A stretch of DNA of 9,460 nt, from contig JAGTVF010000016.1 in assembly GCA_018224315.1 (NCBI GenBank), forward strand, positions 1-9,460. The letters run 5' to 3'. Shown here one piece after another: positions 1 to 6,294 of this stretch; the stretch's first letter is position 1; each line of letters begins with the position of its first letter. The notes beneath the pieces were generated by a model. The model saw only the letters and a program-made list of their open reading frames with translations, did not search any database and was not told where the DNA came from. Source of the DNA: Desulfobacterales bacterium (GTDB lineage: Bacteria > Desulfobacterota > Desulfobacteria > Desulfobacterales > Desulfosalsimonadaceae). A program made the translations under genes and the position numbers.

Positions 1-352
1 CCACGGATATCTGAGCCCGTTGCCGCTGGTATGCGGCCATGTCCCCGAGCGCCCGGACGGTATCGTCCACGGCAACACAGGCCACCCCCCGGCTTTGCCA
101 ATCCGCAACAGGCAGGTTTTCCAGCCGGTCTCTGCAGCAAATAATGCAGGACACGCCGGCATCCAAAACCTGTTGGAGAAAATCATGCCCGTCATGGCGC
201 GGTCCCACAATGGCTGCAAAAATGTCATTGCCGCCGATATCACGCGAATCAATGCCCACGCCGGAAAAATCCGTCCGATTTCCCGCACTCACAACGTCTC
301 CGGCCGTAGCCGCCGTTATATCTTCAATGGTCCAGGGTATCAGCGACATCAT
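1..352 (-). CDS. murF: MurF, UDP-MurNAc-tripeptide--D-Ala-D-Ala ligase (N-terminal part, cut by window edge)
   Basis: Cytoplasmic ATP-dependent ligase that adds D-alanyl-D-alanine to UDP-MurNAc-tripeptide, the last soluble step of the peptidoglycan stem peptide. About 117 residues are visible, beginning MMSLIPWTIEDITAATAG. The N-terminal Mur ligase substrate-binding domain is recognisable by the GVGIDSRDI segment followed by IFAAIVGPRHDGHDF, the usual 'GVSIDSR...GDLFVAI.G...DGH.F' pattern of MurF and MurE. The ATP-binding and C-terminal domains lie beyond position 1. The start is one of two adjacent ATG codons (352 or 349), with a GGAA stretch just upstream. It overlaps the end of murE by 26-29 bp, so the two are probably translationally coupled. 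Its place directly after murE is the standard dcw order. Identity rests on N-terminal pattern plus context. Confidence 0.88.
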   Translation of the reverse strand, partial: MMSLIPWTIEDITAATAGDVVSAGNRTDFSGVGIDSRDIGGNDIFAAIVGPRHDGHDFLQQVLDAGVSCIICCRDRLENLPVADWQSRGVACVAVDDTVRALGDMAAYQRQRAQISV

Positions 353-1865
353 CCATTTCCCATGCCAGCACGTGTTGGGCTTCCAGCCGGTCATCAAAAG
401 CCACGGTCTGGTGCCCGATGATTTGATAGGTTTCATGCCCCTTGCCGGCAATCAGCACCGCATCTCCGGGATGCGAGGCCCGAATCCCCAGCCGGATGGC
501 TTTTTTCCGGTCCGGCTCGACTGTAAAACTGCCCCGCTCAAACTCCGGTCCCACCTCCTGGGGCGGCAACTGCCTGGCATCATGAATGCCCTTTACAATA
601 TCGGCGATAATGTCGCCGGGCGCTTCTGTGCGCGGATTGTCGGATGTCACGACCGACAGGTCCGCGTATCTGGCCGCAATTTCGCCCATTTGCGGACGCT
701 TGCCCCGGTCCCGGTCCCCGCCGCATCCAAAAACGCAGATAATCCGGCCCGGAATGATTTCCCTTAATGTCAGCAGGACATTTTTCAATGCTGCGGGGGT
801 GTGGGAGAAATCCACGAACACATACCGGTCCAGGGTATTGGATATCCGTTCAAGACGGCCGGGCACCATGGCAAATGTTTCAATTGCCTCGCAGATCGCC
901 CGTGGAGCGATTCCCATGAATTCTGCGGCTGCAGCCGCACAAAGAATGTTTTCCAGGTTGAACTGCCCGGCCAAAGGCGAATGAAAGGGAAACGAGGCGC
1001 TTTGCAGATGCAGGCGGCCGTAAATGCCGTGCTGATCGAAACTCAGCCCGGACGGGTAAACCCGGCTGCCGTTTCCCAGCCCGATCCGGATGCACCGCTT
1101 CTGGCCCAGAATATCGACCAGTTCCCGGCCCTTTTTGTCATCCGTGTTAATCACGGCCGCGGATCCCGGCTCCCGGAGATAACGGGTAAAAAAAGCCTTC
1201 TTGGCGGACCAGTACGCTTCCATGTTTCCATGAAAATCCAGGTGATCCTGGGACAGGTTGGTGAAAATACCCAGGGAAAACCGGCAACCGGCGATCCGCT
1301 GCAGGGCTACACCGTGGGAGGAGACTTCCATGATGACGTGGGTGACCCCGGCTTCTGCCATGTCTGCCAGCATATGCTGCAAATCGGATGCTTCCGGGGT
1401 TGTCAGGCTGCTTTTAAAACTTTTTCCCCTGTAATGGTAGTTGATGGTGCCGATCATGCCGGTGGGCAAGCCGCTTTGCCGGAGCATGTGCTCCAGGATC
1501 ATCGCAGTGGTGGTCTTTCCGTTGGTCCCGGTTATGCCGATAAGGGTAAGCTTTTCCGACGGATGATCGTAAAACCGGGCCGCGGCCTTTGCCAGGGCAT
1601 TGCGGGCATCCCTGACCACAAGCACGGGAATATTTAAATTCAAGGATTTTCGGGCCACCACGGCGGCCGCACCCCTGGCCGCCGCATCCTCGGCAAAATC
1701 ATGGCCGTCACGGCTTTGACCGGGCAAGGCAACAAAGAGATCACCGGAGCGTACACGGTCGGAACGATACTGAATACCTGTTATTTCAACTTCCTGAGTC
1801 TCTTGCCGCTGGTCATTGCCCCCCTGATCGGCATTGACGGCAGCCATGAGTGTGGATAGTTTCAT
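324..1865 (-). CDS. murE: MurE, UDP-MurNAc-L-Ala-D-Glu--meso-diaminopimelate ligase
   Basis: Cytoplasmic ligase that adds the third stem-peptide residue to UDP-MurNAc-L-Ala-D-Glu using ATP. The protein has 513 residues, close to the family's usual 480-510. The N-terminal substrate domain has YRSDRVRSGDLFVAL (33-47). The central domain has the P-loop GTNGKTTT (113-120), the TTPEASDLQ segment (155-163), EVSSHG (180-185), TNLSQDHLDFHG (202-213), and a lysine pair at 222-223 where the family carries its carbamylated, Mg-binding lysine. FGCGGDRDRGKRP lies at 379-391. The C-terminal domain has DNPR (409-412), which reads meso-diaminopimelate in characterised MurE enzymes, and AGKGHE (473-478), so meso-DAP is the predicted substrate. 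DFSHTPAAL (352-360) is a mild variant of the usual D-Y-A-H-T-P-D. The start is supported by a strong AAGGAGG site (1876-1870), and the ATG overlaps the ftsI stop as ATGA. Confidence 0.97.
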   Translation of the reverse strand: MKLSTLMAAVNADQGGNDQRQETQEVEITGIQYRSDRVRSGDLFVALPGQSRDGHDFAEDAAARGAAAVVARKSLNLNIPVLVVRDARNALAKAAARFYDHPSEKLTLIGITGTNGKTTTAMILEHMLRQSGLPTGMIGTINYHYRGKSFKSSLTTPEASDLQHMLADMAEAGVTHVIMEVSSHGVALQRIAGCRFSLGIFTNLSQDHLDFHGNMEAYWSAKKAFFTRYLREPGSAAVINTDDKKGRELVDILGQKRCIRIGLGNGSRVYPSGLSFDQHGIYGRLHLQSASFPFHSPLAGQFNLENILCAAAAAEFMGIAPRAICEAIETFAMVPGRLERISNTLDRYVFVDFSHTPAALKNVLLTLREIIPGRIICVFGCGGDRDRGKRPQMGEIAARYADLSVVTSDNPRTEAPGDIIADIVKGIHDARQLPPQEVGPEFERGSFTVEPDRKKAIRLGIRASHPGDAVLIAGKGHETYQIIGHQTVAFDDRLEAQHVLAWEMDDVADTLDH

Positions 1866-3616
1866 GCCCCCTCCTTTTCAGCCCTGGTATGATCCAATAA
1901 TTCCCGGGCCGGGGCAATGTTCATGTAATTAAACGATTCCCGGACAATCTCGGCAAAGGCCGGGGCCGCCACCACCCCGCCGTAATGGCTCACCTTGGGG
2001 TCTTTGACCATCACCAAAACAGCCAGTTCCGGCGATTCGGCCGGTGCAAAACCCACGAACAGGGCATTGTATTCACAGTTTTTATATGTTCCCTGTGAAT
2101 TTAAGATCTGTGCGGTTCCGGTCTTGCCGCATACCCGAAAGCCGCGGGGAGAGGCCTGAGATCCGGTGCCGTCGGGCTGTGTAACCGATTGCATCATATC
2201 TTTCACCGCACGGGCCGTGGATTCTGTGACCACCCGGCGCCTGGCCTCCGGCTCAAAGCTTTGGACCACCTCGCCGCTGGCATCAGTTATGGCCTCGACC
2301 ATGCGCGGTTTCATCAGCACCCCATTGTTTGCAATGGCCGATACAGCCGAAAGCAGCTGAACAGCAGACACGGAAAGCCCCTGGCCAAACGCGATGGTGG
2401 CATGATCCACGGGACGCCAGTTCCGGTAATGCCGGAGCTGGCCTGGTGTCTCCCCGGGACAGTCAATGCCGGTTTTTTCCCCAAACCCAAAATCAGAAAG
2501 CGTGTTATACAGTTTTTCCGCTCCGATGCGCTCAGCGATTTTCACCGCCCCGATATTGCTCGAATATTTGATCACTTCAGCCACTGTCAATTCATCGTTG
2601 GGATGGATGTCGTGCAATGTATGGCCCCCGACAGCATACGTGCCGTCCTCGCAGTCCACCCGGGTGGCAGGAGAACACCGGCCGGACTCAAGGGCGGCAG
2701 CGGCCAGAAAGACCTTGAGGGTGGAGCCGGGCTCGAATGCATCCGTAATGGCGCGGTTGCGCCAGGTCTGCCGGGGAAACCGGGTAAAGGCGTTGGGGTT
2801 AAAATCCGGGTAATGGGCCATGGCGCGCACCGCTCCTGTCTGGGGGACCATGACCATGGCCATGCCGGAATCCCCGTTGAACTTGAGAACGGTTTTTTTC
2901 AGGGCCTCTTCTGCGATGTACTGAATATTTCGGTCAATGGTGAGCACCAGGTTATTGCCGGGCCCCTGCCCGGATTTGGCCTCGGATTGCTGGAAAATCC
3001 GTCCCAGTGCATCCCGGATAAAAGTCGACTCCCGCACATCACCGCTTAGCTGCCGGTCATAGTAATATTCCAGACCTTCGAGGCCGTTGCCGTCCACACC
3101 GGCAAACCCGAGAATTTGCGCCCCCAGGGTCTTGTTGGGATAAACACGGGAATAATTGTCAAACAGGGCCAGGCTGCTGCCGAACTGATTTTTCAGCTCT
3201 CGTGCCCGCTCGGGTGCCGCATCCCGCCGGATCCATACAAAGGGCCGGTCCGTGTTTAGCCGGTCGGCCACTTTCCCGGCATCCATGTCCAGGTGCCGGG
3301 CGATTTCCGAGGCTGCTTTTTTCGTGTTTTCGATCCTGGCCGGATGTGCGCCGATGGACACCACGCGGGTGCTGGCCGCCAGCTCCCGCATGTTGACGTC
3401 ATAAATGGTGCCGCGCTTTTCCCGAAACTCGGCTGAACCGCTATACTCCCCGGAAGCCCGGCTTTTTAACCGGCTGTCTTCAATTACCTGCAGATAAACC
3501 GCCTTGCCGGCAATGGTCAGGTAACAGGCCGCAAGCACCAGACCCGCCATCATGATCCGGCGGTTTCGGCCGGGCGTCTGGTTTGATTTTTTTTCTTTTT
3601 GGCGGGTTTTTTTCAT
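1862..3616 (-). CDS. ftsI: FtsI/PBP3-type class B penicillin-binding protein, septal peptidoglycan transpeptidase
   Basis: Membrane-anchored D,D-transpeptidase that cross-links septal peptidoglycan and works with FtsW and the FtsQLB complex. The protein has 584 residues. A basic N-terminus (MKKTRQKEKK) precedes a single membrane segment at about residues 21-42. A class B dimerisation domain follows, with REKRGTIYDVN at 65-75 (the conserved 'R.RG.I.DRNG' region). The transpeptidase domain has all three active-site motifs: S298-T-L-K301 (nucleophile Ser298), S352-S-N354 and K498-T-G-T501. GQGLSVSAVQ at 411-420 is also typical. The protein ends about 80 residues after KTGT, so it has no C-terminal PASTA domain, unlike SpoVD-type relatives. 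Start and stop overlap ftsL and murE by ATGA, which indicates translational coupling. The location between ftsL and murE makes the septal role much more likely than elongation (PBP2/MrdA). Confidence 0.96.
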   Translation of the reverse strand: MKKTRQKEKKSNQTPGRNRRIMMAGLVLAACYLTIAGKAVYLQVIEDSRLKSRASGEYSGSAEFREKRGTIYDVNMRELAASTRVVSIGAHPARIENTKKAASEIARHLDMDAGKVADRLNTDRPFVWIRRDAAPERARELKNQFGSSLALFDNYSRVYPNKTLGAQILGFAGVDGNGLEGLEYYYDRQLSGDVRESTFIRDALGRIFQQSEAKSGQGPGNNLVLTIDRNIQYIAEEALKKTVLKFNGDSGMAMVMVPQTGAVRAMAHYPDFNPNAFTRFPRQTWRNRAITDAFEPGSTLKVFLAAAALESGRCSPATRVDCEDGTYAVGGHTLHDIHPNDELTVAEVIKYSSNIGAVKIAERIGAEKLYNTLSDFGFGEKTGIDCPGETPGQLRHYRNWRPVDHATIAFGQGLSVSAVQLLSAVSAIANNGVLMKPRMVEAITDASGEVVQSFEPEARRRVVTESTARAVKDMMQSVTQPDGTGSQASPRGFRVCGKTGTAQILNSQGTYKNCEYNALFVGFAPAESPELAVLVMVKDPKVSHYGGVVAAPAFAEIVRESFNYMNIAPARELLDHTRAEKEGA

Positions 3617-3915
3617 GGCACCCTGACAATCTGTTCCGGTTTGGGGGTGATCATTCCCAATTCTGTTCTTGCCCTGGTTCCAAGGACCTGGGGAGACTTC
3701 AAGTGAACCAGCTCGATTTGCAGTTTTCTGCGGGTTTCCATTAATTGCTCCTGCTGCCGGCCGGCTTCCACGATTTCATAACCGGTCCGCCGGCACTGCA
3801 CCGCGCACCAGGTATCAAAAAACACTTCAGCCAGCAGCACCAGCATCAGCAAAATGAAGGCAAGAAGCGTGCGGCCGGTAAGAAGAGGTGTTTTGACTTT
3901 TCGGTTTGCAGACAT
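3613..3915 (-). CDS. ftsL: FtsL, cell division protein
   Basis: Small bitopic inner-membrane protein of the divisome. With FtsB and FtsQ it activates septal wall synthesis by FtsW-FtsI. With the chosen start it has 100 residues: a short basic cytoplasmic tail, one hydrophobic membrane helix at about 17-33 (LLAFILLMLVLLAEVFF), and a periplasmic segment that looks like a coiled coil (about 44-75, rich in Q, E, L and R). It ends with LKSPQVLGTRARTELGMITPKPEQIVRV, the typical FtsL tail. The frame stays open upstream to 4176, but that would run deep into rsmH. The ATG at 3915 has GGAG six bases upstream, and the protein then has normal FtsL length, so I use it. FtsL sequences diverge strongly, so the call rests on topology, tail motif and position between rsmH and ftsI. 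Confidence 0.9.
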   Translation of the reverse strand: MSANRKVKTPLLTGRTLLAFILLMLVLLAEVFFDTWCAVQCRRTGYEIVEAGRQQEQLMETRRKLQIELVHLKSPQVLGTRARTELGMITPKPEQIVRVP

Positions 3916-3950
3916 CGGCTGCTCCGTACCTTTGCATTTTTTCCGCAGAA

Positions 3951-4892
3951 CTATGGCAGCTTTTCCGCCGCCCGCAGCCGGGCGGAACGCGCCATTGGGT
4001 TTTCCCTGATTTCGCTTTCTCCGGGCTTTCCCACCTTCCTTGTCAAAACCCGCAAAACCGGTCTTTCTTCGCATGCGCAAACCGGAAAATCCCGCGGGCA
4101 TGTGCATCCCCGGCTGTATTTGGCAAACCGCTGCTTGACCATCCGGTCCTCCAGGGAATGAAAGGCGATCACGCATATGCGCCCCCCGGGTTTTAAGCAG
4201 TCCACAGCACGGTCAAGAAACGTATCAAGGACTTCAAGCTCCCGGTTAACGGCGATGCGAAGCGCCATAAACACCTTGGTGGCCGGATCAATTTTTCTGC
4301 GGGCCGCATCTTTTTGCGGAATGGCGCCACGCACAATATCGGCAAGCTGCCCGGTGGTTTCAATTGCCCTGCCTCTTCGGCTTTCAACGATTCTGCGCGC
4401 AATGCGAACCGCCCATTTCTCTTCTCCCAGATCCCTGAAAATCCGGGCCAAATCCCCGGAATCCAGGGAATTGATCATGTGGGCCGCGCTTTGCCCGGTC
4501 TGTGGATTCATCCGCATATCCAGGGCCTCGTCCCTGCGAAAGGAAAAACCCCTGCCCGGAGCCTCGATCTGATCAAAAGACAGGCCCAGGTCCACAAGAA
4601 TCGCATCCACGGCTTCAATTTTAAGTTCCAGGAGGATATGAGGCAGGTTGACAAAATTGTCATGAATCAGATGAACATTTGCCGACCAGGGAGCCAGCAT
4701 CTGTTCTGCGCGGTCAACCGCACCGGCATCCTGATCGATGCCGATGAGCAGACCATCCGGAAGGATTCTTTCCACAATGGCCATGGCATGCCCGGCACCG
4801 CCCAGCGTGCAGTCGACAACGCATTTGCCCGGTTCACAATGAAGATAGCCGAGCGCTTGATCGCGCATAACAGAGATATGTCGAGTGGCCAT
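3951..4892 (-). CDS. rsmH: RsmH (MraW), 16S rRNA m4C1402 methyltransferase
   Basis: S-adenosylmethionine-dependent enzyme that N4-methylates C1402 of 16S rRNA in the ribosomal P site. It is a standard member of dcw clusters. The protein has 313 residues, the usual length. It shows HISVMRDQAL at 5-14, the SAM-binding DCTLGGAGH at 27-35 and GIDQD at 51-55, DLGLSFDQIE at 101-110 (usually DLGVSS.QLD), GFSF at 115-118, DMRM at 125-128, VFMALRIAVNREL at 207-219, FHSLEDR at 244-250, and the terminal NPMARSARLRAAE at 298-310. A CxC-x6-CxC group at 263-274 is, to my recollection, common in RsmH of several phyla and absent from the E. coli protein. The ATG lies 3 bp after the mraZ stop, so expression should follow mraZ. 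Confidence 0.97.
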   Translation of the reverse strand: MATRHISVMRDQALGYLHCEPGKCVVDCTLGGAGHAMAIVERILPDGLLIGIDQDAGAVDRAEQMLAPWSANVHLIHDNFVNLPHILLELKIEAVDAILVDLGLSFDQIEAPGRGFSFRRDEALDMRMNPQTGQSAAHMINSLDSGDLARIFRDLGEEKWAVRIARRIVESRRGRAIETTGQLADIVRGAIPQKDAARRKIDPATKVFMALRIAVNRELEVLDTFLDRAVDCLKPGGRICVIAFHSLEDRMVKQRFAKYSRGCTCPRDFPVCACEERPVLRVLTRKVGKPGESEIRENPMARSARLRAAEKLP

Positions 4893-4895
4893 GGT

Positions 4896-5354
4896 TTAAA
4901 GCCCTAGTCTGGCAATTTCGTTTGAGACCTCCTCATCTTTCATATCCTCTTCGTGAAGTTTGCGTTTCTCATCATTCCAGTTTTCAAGTGACCAGATTTC
5001 AAAATGATCGAGAACGCCGACCAGCACGATATCTTTTTCAAGACTGGCATAATCACGCAATGACTGGGGAATCAGGATACGGCCCTGCCGGTCCATGGGG
5101 CATTCGGCCGATTCGCCGATAAAAATACGCCTGAAACGCCGCATGGACGGACTTTTTTCGGCCATCTGCAGGATTTTTTCCTCAACCGTTTCCCAGTTCT
5201 GATAGGGGTAGGCCACCAGACCCTTTTCATCGAGACCGGGGCCGGATAAAACCAATCCATTGCCGCCGTTGTTCCGGATCAGTTCCCGGAAACGCGCCGG
5301 AATATTGACCCGCCCCTTGGCATCAATGGTGTGATATGAGCTTCCCCGGAACAT
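4896..5354 (-). CDS. mraZ: MraZ, DNA-binding regulator of the dcw cluster
   Basis: Transcription factor with a double AbrB-like fold. In studied bacteria it forms ring-shaped oligomers and binds direct repeats in front of its own operon, often as a repressor. With the start at 5354 the protein has 152 residues and begins MFRGSSYHTIDAKGR, the family's typical N-terminus. The two MraZ half-domains each show their D-x-x-G-R motif: DAKGR at 11-15 followed by VNIPARFRE, and DRQGR at 88-92 followed by ILIPQSLRDYA. A GTG at 5372 would add six residues (MEKRGY), but it falls inside the operator repeats and the family normally starts at MFRG. A purine-rich AAAAAAGGGGG run just upstream acts as the likely ribosome binding site, although the spacing is short. 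It is first in the cluster and followed 3 bp later by rsmH. Confidence 0.96.
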   Translation of the reverse strand: MFRGSSYHTIDAKGRVNIPARFRELIRNNGGNGLVLSGPGLDEKGLVAYPYQNWETVEEKILQMAEKSPSMRRFRRIFIGESAECPMDRQGRILIPQSLRDYASLEKDIVLVGVLDHFEIWSLENWNDEKRKLHEEDMKDEEVSNEIARLGL

Positions 5355-5358
5355 GTAC

Positions 5359-5385
5359 CCCCTTTTTTCCACTTTACACCACTTT
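5359..5385 (-). promoter_or_regulatory. MraZ operator: three 10-bp-spaced AAAGTGG-type boxes
   Basis: Read on the minus strand, AAAGTGG occurs at 5385-5379 and again at 5375-5369. A degenerate copy, AAAGGGG, follows at 5365-5359. All three are exactly 10 bp apart (7-bp box plus 3-bp spacer), so they lie on one face of the helix. This matches what is known of MraZ sites: AAAGTGK-N3 repeats in Mycoplasma and TGGG-type repeats with 10-bp period in E. coli. The third box merges with the ribosome binding site, and the first falls close to the expected transcription start. Bound MraZ would therefore block initiation. The repeats are seen directly; their function is inferred from the family. Confidence 0.8.
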
Positions 5386-5392
5386 TATTCAA

Positions 5393-5420
5393 AACCTACA
5401 TCAAACTGTGCTTTTGTCAA
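5393..5420 (-). promoter_or_regulatory. Probable promoter of the mraZ-led dcw transcript
   Basis: On the minus strand a perfect -35 hexamer TTGACA lies at 5420-5415. After 16 bp comes TAGGTT at 5398-5393 as the best -10 candidate. The -10 is poor (three of six consensus bases), as is common for regulated promoters. Transcription would start near 5386, at the edge of the first MraZ box, leaving a leader of only about 30 bases. Surrounding DNA is AT-rich. Confidence 0.5.
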
Positions 5421-5483
5421 GAAAAAAAGAAAAATCGTCTTGAAATTTTATATGTAATTTTAAGGGGTAACACAAAAAAACTT

Positions 5484-5500
5484 TTGGTGGTGAAAAGTGG
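5484..5500 (+). promoter_or_regulatory. Possible second MraZ-like box pair, opposite orientation
   Basis: On the plus strand AAAGTGG at 5494-5500 is preceded exactly 10 bp earlier by TTGGTGG (5484-5490), which shares the GTGG core. Period and core equal those of the mraZ operator about 100 bp away, but the pair points toward the rightward genes. A third box in register is absent (5474-5480 is an A run). It could be a secondary MraZ site or chance in a G/T-rich stretch. Confidence 0.3.
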
Positions 5501-5512
5501 GCTATATTTTTC

Positions 5513-5530
5513 TCCATGCTTTATCATGGA
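5513..5530. repeat. 6-bp inverted repeat TCCATG-N6-CATGGA
   Basis: Perfect palindromic arms at 5513-5518 and 5525-5530 are separated by six bases. It lies about 50 bp upstream of the rightward promoter and could be an operator half-site pair for a dimeric regulator. The arms are short, and no second copy was noticed elsewhere in the window. Confidence 0.25.
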
Positions 5531-5578
5531 CATCCGGGGGGGAAAAATGCAAAAAATTCTATTGACAGACGCCGGTGC

Positions 5579-5607
5579 TTGACGAATCCAACAAGGACGC
5601 CTAATAT
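5579..5607 (+). promoter_or_regulatory. Sigma-70-type promoter for the kinase-like gene
   Basis: TTGACG at 5579-5584 and TAATAT at 5602-5607 are separated by an ideal 17 bp. Transcription would start near 5614, giving a leader of about 40 bases before the ATG at 5656. A second TTGACA sits 17 bp upstream (5562-5567), but the -10 it would use is poor. Divergent from the mraZ promoter, with about 160 bp between the two -35 elements. Confidence 0.6.
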
Positions 5608-5655
5608 AAAAGCCATGTTGTTAAACAGTTCCACCCAAAACCCAAGGAGACAAAA

Positions 5656-6285
5656 ATGGCAGTGATCACCATTACCAGCGAATACAATGCAGGCGGGCAG
5701 CGTGTGGCCACAGACCTTGCAAAGAAACTCGATTTCCAGTTCGTGGGCGATCAACTGGTGGCCGATGTGGCCAAAGAACTCAACATGTCCAAACACGAGG
5801 CTGAAACCTTTCTCAAAGCCGGCGGCTCCTCGATTCTGCGCTACCTGGACCGCTACACCTGCTCCATTGTCCAAAAGGTCGTGGACAGGGAGCACGGCTG
5901 TTTGGACGATGCCACCTATTACAACAAGACACGGGAACTGGTGGAAAAGATCTACACAAATGAAAACGCGGTGATTCTGGGCTGGGGCGCCCAGTGCATC
6001 CTCCAGAAAAAGCCGGATACCTTTCATGTGCTGCTCAAAAAAAATCCTGAGAAAAAAATCGAGGATGTGATGGAAAAGCGCAAATGCAGCCGAAAGGACG
6101 CAGAGAGGCTTATTTCAAACGACGAGGAAGAAAAAAAGGCCTATATCAAAAAATACTTCCAGGCCGACTGGCATGATCCTTCCCTTTACAACATGATCCT
6201 CGACATGGAGAACTACACAGCCGACCAGGCCGTGGGGCTTATTGCAGAAAAAGCAGAAGGACAGATCTCCCAGGGGCAGAAATAA
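5656..6285 (+). CDS. Cytidylate-kinase-like family protein (atypical)
   Basis: A 209-residue soluble protein that I assign to the cytidylate kinase-like family (Pfam Cytidylate_kin2 type), related to nucleoside monophosphate kinases. No member's cellular role is certain to me, so no substrate is claimed. The family pattern is clear: an N-terminal beta strand plus glycine loop (ITITSEYNAGGQRVATDLAKKL, 4-25), VILGWGAQCIL (106-116), HVLLKKNPEKKIEDVMEK (124-141), and AERLISNDEEEKKAYIKKYFQADWHDPSLYNMIL (149-181). As I recall the family, these correspond to 'ISREFGSGGR', 'GRGA', 'VDKERAAYYK.YF' and 'W.DP.LYDL.INT'. Here several usual basic residues are replaced (Glu9, Trp110, Glu159). The ATG has AAGGAG six bases upstream and its own promoter. 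The flavoprotein gene follows after 9 bp, implying co-transcription. Confidence 0.78.
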   Translation: MAVITITSEYNAGGQRVATDLAKKLDFQFVGDQLVADVAKELNMSKHEAETFLKAGGSSILRYLDRYTCSIVQKVVDREHGCLDDATYYNKTRELVEKIYTNENAVILGWGAQCILQKKPDTFHVLLKKNPEKKIEDVMEKRKCSRKDAERLISNDEEEKKAYIKKYFQADWHDPSLYNMILDMENYTADQAVGLIAEKAEGQISQGQK

Positions 6286-6294
6286 CAAATCGGG

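Noticed and set aside
2189..3049. 286-codon open frame on the plus strand inside ftsI
   Set aside because: Antisense to the transpeptidase domain, no family motif, no ribosome binding site worth noting; a shadow frame.
3613..4176. 187-residue version of FtsL starting at 4176
   Set aside because: The extra 87 residues overlap the end of rsmH, are low in family character, and the ATG at 3915 has a good ribosome binding site and gives a normal FtsL.
5355..5372. GTG start giving MraZ six more residues
   Set aside because: It lies within the operator boxes and upstream of the family-typical MFRG start.
5481..5497. CTTTT-N7-AAAAG inverted repeat
   Set aside because: Five A/T-rich pairs only, no T-tract context; overlaps the MraZ-like pair and is not convincing as a terminator or operator.
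5562..5590. Upstream TTGACA as an alternative promoter
   Set aside because: The -10 at 17-bp spacing would be AATCCA, a poor match; the TTGACG/TAATAT pair downstream is better.
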